Source: Brachynemurus nebulosus
Lineage: Eukaryota > Arthropoda > Insecta > Neuroptera > Myrmeleontidae
Assembly (NCBI GenBank): GCA_035578155.1
Contig: JAPWDM010000006.1
Coordinates: 14,648,305 to 14,712,304, forward strand
DNA: 64,000 nucleotides
Direction: 5' to 3'
This document shows, one piece after another, positions 57,042 to 64,000 of the stretch. The notes beneath the pieces are model-generated. The model worked only from the letters and a program-made list of their open reading frames with translations. It searched no databases and was not told the DNA's origin. How positions within the stretch are numbered: position 1 is the first letter of the stretch; each line of letters begins with the position of its first letter. The position numbers were made by a program, and so were the translations under genes.

Positions 57042-58560
57042 TATTATGGGCGCAAGCTAAAAAGAACTTTTTATCTACATCTGCATTTATTTTTGTCTAT
57101 CATATTAGTAAATAAAAGTTTGCTCTCTCACTCATATACAAACATAATTACTTGGTTTGGTTGGTAACTATGGAAATGATTCAATTTGTGTTCCCCTCAC
57201 CACAGTTTCTGGTGGTCTTTTGAGCTTGCAACCATAATACTTTTTCGGTTTTTGTGTGACGGAATTTGTTTGTCAAGACCAGTACAATTGAAAGGCTGAG
57301 GTGAACACAATAAATAACAGGAAAAAAGGATTATAGTCTATTCAAAAATAATCTTGAATATAGATCAAATTATTTATTTTCAATAAGTATAGAAAACGTA
57401 TATTATTTTTTTATTTTTAAGTGACGAAATTTGTTAATGAAGACCAAGTACAATTGTAAGACAGATATCAAGGTTTAAGTGAACACAATCAAGGAAAAAT
57501 CAAGACTCGTGTAAATAGAGAAGAAACTCCACAGACTAACCGGTTACTGTTATTACAATTTTTGAAAAATCTCTTTAAATTAATTAACAAATTACTAGAA
57601 GTTTCGAAAATCTTGAAGAAGTTTAGTTCGAAGCACACTAAAAATTGAATAATTCCAAATTATTAAAACCTGAGTTATATATATGGTAGCCCTCTATCGT
57701 TTTTTCTTGCACAACCTGTTTAATATGTAAAATATAAACGACAATGTTTGTTGAAATTTGATAGACAATTCAATGAATTATAAATACAGAGAAGCAGGCT
57801 TTGAGTCTTTGTTTATGTACAGTAATCATTTGTTATTAAGTGAAATAATGAATGGCTCAAATGAGTGAATGAATAATATAATATGAACAAAGCGGGAACA
57901 GGGATCTCAAACACCGTGATAATAGGCCTTTTCCGACAGGTGAATCGTATCAAAACAGTAATTATTTTGTATCAGTACTGCAGTACTGTATTAGGTACTG
58001 CAGTCGCTACAAGTTTTGGGATCAAAATTATTGTTTTTGGTTATTTTGCCACAAGCAAGAGGCTTTAAAATCTTGAGAGGTCATAAAATCATTAAAAAAA
58101 TTTCAGGCTTTTTTCGTTTTGATGACACGATTTATGAACAAAAAATTTCAGTAGGTAATTTAACAAATTGCATACCTGTGTCTTAACTTTGAACTTAAAA
58201 GAAACGTGCTAGGTTAAATAATTCCATGATTCCTAAGTCAATTATTGGATGATTTCAAAAAACAAAAATATGTGAATTTTTTTCTTAAAGAGGATAGTTT
58301 GAACTTTCTAAAATCCTTCCCCCATTTGTTGTAGTATCATTACTTTTGGATATATTTAGGGTTAAAATTAAAAGTGTAATTTTTTGTTTAAGCAAAAATA
58401 ACTTCTAGAAGTATTTTCAAAAAAAAAGTATACAACGGACACTCTCTGCATTTCATGAATTTTTTTTTGGATTTGAGCATCAAAAAATAGACACTTCAAG
58501 CTTTAAAGTGATCTTTTCAAAAGCGTTGTCTACTTTTGCATCAGATATATCCTCTTGAAA
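57042..58560. other. Non-coding DNA with a ~165-bp local tandem duplication
   Basis: 57258-57420 and 57423-57495 share GACG(G/A)AATTTGTT, AAGACCA..GTACAATTG and GTGAACACAAT. No gene recognised. The remainder is AT-rich. Confidence 0.5.
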
Positions 58561-59096
58561 AAATTAAAAATCACAAAGTGATTGAAAAAATATCCGGATC
58601 GGCCGGGAATCGAACCCCAGATCTCCTGACAACTAGCTAGGCGTGTTAACCATTACACCAACGACTCATGTACTTCGACAGCCGCCTGATACAGAAATCA
58701 TCCAATCACCTATGTGTATTAGTACTTTCTCTAATGCGAGAAACAGTTACAATTTTTCAATTTCAAATATTATCGAGTGCTTGTGAAACATTACTACGTA
58801 TGACAAACTTTTGTTTGCATTTCAACACACGCAGTATTCATATGTTCACTTATCGTTCAGCTAAACTGAAACTTTTAAGCACTCGATTTCTTTGGTATAG
58901 TATGACCAAAAACCACATGTAAATTAAAAATCACAAAGTGATTGAAAATATATCCAGATCGGATGGGAATCGAACCCCAAATCTCCCGATAACTAGCCAG
59001 GCGTGTTAACCATTACACCAACGACCCATGTACTTCGACAGCCGCCCGATACAGAAACCATTCAATCACCTATGTGTATTAGTACTCTCTTTGTAA
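58561..59096 (-). mobile_element. tRNA-Thr-derived SINE, tandem dimer (copies C and D)
   Basis: AAATTAAAAATCACAAAGTG starts at 58561 and again at 58921, exactly 360 bp apart. On the minus strand each unit has leader, tRNA-like body (58594-58668 and 58954-59028; box A TTGGTGTAATGG, box B GGTTCGATTCC, anticodon loop of the AGT type in the first) and the AATCACTTTGTGATT tail. Between them lies the module with ATCGAGTGCTT/AAGCACTCGA ends. Possible duplication TGAAAAAATT (58554) / TGTAAAAATT (59089). This is the uninverted form that explains copies A and B. Confidence 0.82.
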
Positions 59097-59762
59097 AAAT
59101 TTTGTTCAGAGTTCTTGGCGTTCTTTTAAATTTCTTTATGGGTATATTTTATGCCGATTTTCTATACCAACTCTATCTCTCACTAATACATAATTAAGTA
59201 TTATTCATATCCGTTTTATCCTATAAAATGGTTATTACCCAAAAGAATAACTTTTAATTTTTACCTATAAAGATAGTGTCAAAAACGAAAGTGGACTCGT
59301 GTTCATAGTAAAAAGTGACGAAACAAATGATCCTATATTATTAGTACTTAATTTTTTTCCAAGGATAATTTTTTTATAAGAAAAGCTAACATTCCTAAAT
59401 TTAAAATCGTCAGATCCGTCAGCTTGAAAGAAACACATAATTGTTTCCAATAGAACATTCGATGTAAACTTACCCCAAATACAATCTTGTATCCACAAAT
59501 ACCGGAAAGAAATGAATAGAATGAAATAGTGTGATAAATGTTAAAGAGATAATGAACCCACATTATAAATATGATAGATCTGCTGATGTGTTTGCTTGCA
59601 TCTAGATGGTCATTATTGTGTACAATTCATGCGATGTCATCTACAGCAAGCAAGCAAATATTTACTTCATCATTTCCAACGCGACGATTCTTCAACAAGG
59701 ACTCACGGGAAGTGCACCAGCTTCCACACATCATTATCAAATGAATACATATGTGCGATGCA
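59097..59762. other. Non-coding spacer
   Basis: Nothing recognised. Confidence 0.45.
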
Positions 59763-60714
59763 CAGAACATTATAGAAGCAGTGTACATATAAAAATCTGT
59801 CGTTCGTCAGGTTGTCAGGTGCAATGTTGTGTCATTTTACACCGCACTTCTGATTTAGTCTGTTCGTCATAAGGGTCACATCGATTCATTGTTTTAAACA
59901 GAAAAAAATATGCAGTGTGTCGTATTTAAGTGTAAAATAAACAAGAGATATCTTTCTTAGAATAAATAAATTTATTTTTAATTGTTGGTTGTTAGTCACA
60001 TAAGTCGGCCATGACAGTATATACTATGTATATGTATATGCAAGCTGCGTAGTCATACAGCACCATATTGCACAAACACATTCACATGTAGAGTAGGAAC
60101 TTAAACCTAATTTTTAACAGAAAGCGACTTCGGAGTGTTCCAGTGGCTGATTTTTCTTTTAATCCATTCAGAATTTAAAAAGGAATAAAAAATTTCAATA
60201 CTATTTGTTTATCAAATGCCGGCGTCACTGTGAAAAGTTGAAATTAATGAAAATAATAGGTATGATACATGTATAAATTTTGTATTAGTAGTATTCTATA
60301 AGCAAAATTGCTATAAAAAAGAAAAATTATAACATTCTTTTAAAGAGAGAATAATTTATTGACAAAAAATATGATATTTTAGAATGAATACGTACACTAA
60401 AATCAAATATTTATAAGAATACTTATAAAATTATTTATTTTTATCAATTTTTAACATTGAAGCCGTGGTTTAATCAAAAAATAGTATTTTAATTTTGTAT
60501 TTTTGTTTTAAATTCTGCATCGAAAAAAAAAAGAATCAGCCACTAGAACGCTCGTGATCACTAGTTCCTCGCCTAATGTTTTTGTAGATAAAAATGATGC
60601 GTTTTGTTGTTTATATCATAATCGTTTGGTATGGGTGGCGGTGTTCACGTCATTTTCCGTCGACAGCCGGCACGGCAGTTATGAAATAGGAAATTTGAAT
60701 CTTGTATATCTATG
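59763..60714 (+). repeat. Dispersed duplicate, copy 2, interrupted
   Basis: Same landmark order as 3643-4104 but split at about 60090-60575 by an inserted element. The right part resumes with TTTTTGTAGATAAAAATGAT and TAATCGTTTGGTATGGG. Confidence 0.75.
60095..60574. mobile_element. Inserted MITE with AGTGGCTGAT inverted repeats
   Basis: Left AGGAACTT ... CGGAGTGTTCCAGTGGCTGA; reversed right AGGCGAGGAACTAGTG ... GAGCGTTCTAGTGGCTGATT. The inverted parts agree except for an indel near the tip. The other duplicate (3643) lacks it. Exact tip and duplication not resolved. Confidence 0.7.
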
Positions 60715-61107
60715 GTGTAATGTGTTTGTTGCCAGGGAAATCGGTTGGTGTTGAGTTTTGAAAGCTGATTGTGTCCGTTACGATTCATCATTCTGCTGTA
60801 TTGTTAAGTATTGTGTAGGACACTTTATTGTTGGTTAGAACGTAGCGTCATCGTCAGTAGCTTTGTGTGTATGTGTTATGTTGTCAACAAAATCTCAAAT
60901 GAAAAATTCTTAATCATGTTTCTAAGATTTAAAAAGGTTTTTTTTTTATTTTTACTGTCTATGAATGTCGTTTATGTTTTTTTTTTCTTTTTTATTCTCA
61001 GTAATATCGTTTTCAATAATCGGAATTAAAAGTGTGCGAACATTGATGATGATTATATTCAATTCTATTTTATGTGAGTTTCAAAAATATATATTTATAA
61101 ATAAATT
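60715..61107. other. AT-rich spacer
   Basis: Nothing recognised. Confidence 0.5.
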
Positions 61108-61808
61108 AAAGTAAAAAAATGTTTTTTAAGAAAAAGCTTTTATTTAAAAATGGGCTAAAAAAAAATTAAATAACTTTGGAGTGAAGCTTGAAACAATATG
61201 CAGCATAATTTATAAAAGCTTGAGGCGTTATCATTAATTATATAGGTATTTCTGTTTTGGATATAACTGTAGCTATTTTACTTTTCAGTAGTTACCAGAA
61301 TTAATTAAACGCCTCAAGCTTTTATAAATTATGTTGCATATTGCTCCAAACTTCACTCACAAGTTATTTTATTTTTTTTAGCCCATTTTTAAATAAAAGC
61401 TTTTTCTTAAAAAACATTTTTTGTACTTTAATTTATTTTCTACTTTTTAGTCTGATTACAATTAATTAATTTAAAAAAAAAATTAAAGAAGTAATTTTTT
61501 TACCTAAATTTTAATCGGTTAATTTACCCTAATCAGACATAACTATGGAAACAAAAAATTGCAATGTAAAATCAATGGACAATATCTAACAATTCGAAAT
61601 GTCAAAAAGTTGCACAGGACTAAAAATCAACAATTTTGGTTTGGGGCGATTTCGGACAAAACTAATTATACAATATTGCATTGTCATCAAGGTGAGACAC
61701 GTATGCAAAATTTGAAACCTCTAGCTCAATTAGAACCTGTCTAAATTTTGATTCCAAGATTTGATCTAAACCAACATACTAACATAGCAAGTTAAATAAA
61801 AGCTTTTA
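61108..61808 (+). repeat. ~690-bp hairpin-headed repeat, copy 2
   Basis: Matches 5711-6394 throughout: the hairpin arms (61108-61230 and ~61308-61430) and the tail with CAGACATAACTATGGAAACA, GCAATGTAAAATCAATGGAC, GAAACCTCTAGCTCAATT and GATCTAAACCAACATACTAA. A small insertion (TATAGG) is in its loop. Confidence 0.88.
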
Positions 61809-63599
61809 AAAAAGGAAATATTTTTCATCTAGTTTTTTGCATTCGGTACCTTAAAAGGGAGAATGAGAAATCTTTATATGACCACTCTCGTATTCGTATG
61901 TCATAAAGGTTTTGCTCGAAAATGAAATAATGTCGGAATTTTTGACGGGTATAGCAAGATAAGCATAGACAGCCCCGAATCTAATGGGGAAGGGCAAACC
62001 GGGGCCCCTGCCTTGTGCTGCGGTTTTTGGGGGGCGTCAAAATCATAACGAGTCGGTCTATATCAAATGGTCCAAGAAAAAGTTTGTTGCTCGACCATTT
62101 TAGAAAAAATTTTTATTCTCCCAGTTGTTTGATTGTATTTGAGGTATTAGGGACAATTCTTTAAAAAAAAATTATATTAAATCGTTTAAGTATAGTGGCT
62201 ATAGTTTTGTTTTCCAATTTGCGCTGATTTTCGTGTTAGGAGCCATTTACGCCAATACACATATTTGATAAACCGTTCATCCTAAAAGGTTGAAATAAAA
62301 ACAATTTTAATTAAAAATAACTATAGATTAAAAAAAAATTTTTTTTTTTTTTTGGGTACAATTCTAGTATACTGATACCTACCGTTCAAATAAATATTAA
62401 ATTTTTTTACTTAACAAGGAAAAACGCAGCAACAGATGGCATATTTACTGATGTTTCAGTGCAATATATAGAATAAGATTTAAATATACAAAACTAAAAC
62501 AGGTTTATTTTGATATTTTATTTGTCAGCTCTTTGTAGCGAATTGTAAATATGCGCGTCCAACTCGTTCTTGACTGATTTTTCTCGGCCAGATTATAAGA
62601 CGCTCACAAAACATAACTCATAAACTCGTAAAAATTTATTGAGTACTAAACGAGCTTCCTCTTTCACAAGAGAAATTCAATAATATCTATACGATACAGA
62701 AATTCTATCTATACCGATCATGTTCAACATTGAATTCTAGAAATTTCGATGTAATTAAAAAACGGAAAATAGTATATATCAATACGAATTTTATTTATTC
62801 TTGCATTATTTAATTTTCAAAAAGAGCATATTTAAAATCGTATTACAATATTTATCGTATATATTTGGTATATCGTACGATTTAACGAATTCTTTTATGT
62901 TCCAAATCACCCACGACCCAACGACTACCTACTACGTTTGACTTTTAAAATATTTAAATGAATTATAAACGAATCGTGTTTTTGAAGCAATCCCTATTTA
63001 TTTGTCAATTTTATCAAAAAATATAATTTTCGTTCGAACACAAAATAATATCTTTCCTTTATTTACAGTGTGCTCCACAAAAAATTAAAAAAAAACAACA
63101 TCCAATCTTGAGAGTTTTCTGCTCAGTTAAGAGTCAAACTCAACACCTTTGTAATCAGCGGCCATTCTTACAAATCTACATTTTTTCCCCCCCAAAAAAA
63201 AATTGCCCAAAAAATATTTTCCGTTGGATATGAATCTTATTATTATATTACTTTTCTATTATAACTTATTCTGTGATTTACATAAATCAGGTTCTTAGGT
63301 CAAATTAACCAAATTCGTTCAAGAAATGTGATTCAATCTTCGTATTTCTGTCGTTTTTAAAATTCGATTCTGTCGTAAAAAATGTAAAAATAGTAGTATC
63401 GAAAACCATCAATAAACAGCTTCAAGTTTTATATTTCTAGCATAAAATTTACTATTTTTGGAGCTTTTAAAAAGATTTGATATAAAAAATGACGTCACCA
63501 AGTTCAGTTTTTTCTTTTTGTTAATTTAAATAGCTGCAAAAATGGTATGAATCAGATTTGGTTTTTTTGGTTAGGCTCTATTCGATTTTCAATTTGTAT
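61809..63599. other. AT-rich DNA with a hAT-like GC-rich fragment
   Basis: 61968-62040 (CAGCCCCGAATCTAATGGGG, CAAACCGGGGCCCCTGCC, GGGGGGCGTCAAAAT) has the look of a hAT terminus of the CAGGCCCGGATTTA type; no second end found. TGACGTCACC at 63490 may be a relic of the CRE-bearing family. No gene recognised. Confidence 0.4.
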
Positions 63600-63600
63600 A

Positions 63601-64000
63601 CAGTATAATCTCTATTAACCGGATAGTAGTGCCACCCAAAAAATTGGTCCGGCTTACAGAGGTGTCCGCTTAACAGGGGCAGAGTAAATTTAATTAAAAT
63701 TTAATATTCATAACTAATTTTTTAATTTTTTATTTCAAATCAATTTTATGAACGAATTTATAGGCACTTATACAAAAATAGAACGTTTACAAATGCATCG
63801 TCACACTAGAATCAATGTTAACAAGTTAAAACCTGAACAATTATACTTAACCCATATAAGTATACATGCGCATTAGACATACTCGCGTCCCGTTATTGGA
63901 GATAATAATGTATTAAATAATATGTCTTCGTCAAAAAATATTGTGTGCGAGTTCGGTTAACAGAGAGTCCTCTTAAGAGAGTGCTGAATACATTGGTTTT
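63601..64000. mobile_element. Tigger/pogo-like non-autonomous element, runs to window edge
   Basis: CAGTATAATCTCTATTAACC and GGTCCGGCTTACAGAGGTGT, then CCGCTTAACAG, resemble the 'CTCGATTAACCGGAC' ends of Tigger-type elements. Near the right edge TTCGGTTAACAGAGAGTCC then TCTTAAGAGAGTGCTG may be the opposite end. The window stops before the flank can be checked. Confidence 0.45.

Noticed and set aside
63340..63500. Further copy of the TGACGTCA family
   Set aside because: Only the palindrome and a few neighbouring bases match, too little to call a copy.

Overview
This window looks like gene-poor, very AT-rich nuclear DNA from an invertebrate, most likely an insect. A hemipteran-type genome is my guess, not something I can prove. 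The reasons are the high A+T, many long (TA)n tracts, dense short DNA transposons with clean target-site duplications, degenerate LINE remains, and dispersed repeats of the ACTAGCTGACCCGGC and (TTTG)n-headed types that are common in insects. I found no convincing host protein-coding gene. Every open frame is short, most lie inside repeats, and none shows a recognisable cellular domain. The only protein traces I recognise are a pogo/Tigger-type transposase N-terminus (about 2.7-2.9 kb, minus strand) and a frameshifted LINE C-terminus (34.2-34.4 kb).

Layout. 0-5 kb holds a degenerate tandem repeat split by a Penelope-like insertion that carries a hammerhead-like motif, then a 183-bp hAT MITE with a perfect 8-bp duplication, a pogo-like element and hAT debris. 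5-15 kb holds hairpin repeats, (TA)n tracts, the (TTTG)n-headed element and a 993-bp foldback element (CACAGT ends). 15-19 kb holds a tRNA-Thr-derived SINE with a 13-bp duplication, a degenerate ~160-bp array and a ~1.15-kb near-palindrome of two inverted hAT-like elements. 21-28 kb carries members of a MITE family that starts CACTCTCAAAACG, a perfect-hairpin MITE and a hAT MITE. 30-31 kb is a 31-bp minisatellite with two alternating monomer types inside a hAT-ended element. 33-46 kb holds the second CACAGT element, the LINE fossil, a TTAA-flanked element and several short inverted-repeat elements. 47-57 kb holds a GAGTGACTC-rich element, a SINE nested inside a MITE, and elements with long terminal inverted repeats. 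58-64 kb holds a tandem SINE dimer and second copies of repeats also present at 3.6 and 5.7 kb.

How the parts relate. The window is best read as layers of insertion. SINE inside MITE, TTAA element inside an older repeat, Penelope-like copy inside a tandem array, and MITE inside a segmental duplicate each give a relative age and, in several cases, an empty site that proves the boundaries. Several families sharing CACxG ends show 2-bp target duplications, which suggests one transposase superfamily mobilised them. I found no operon-like cluster, CRISPR array, defence system or virus-like gene set. The most interesting candidates are the hammerhead-like retroelement, the dimeric SINE with 5' inversions, the A/B minisatellite and the large palindrome.
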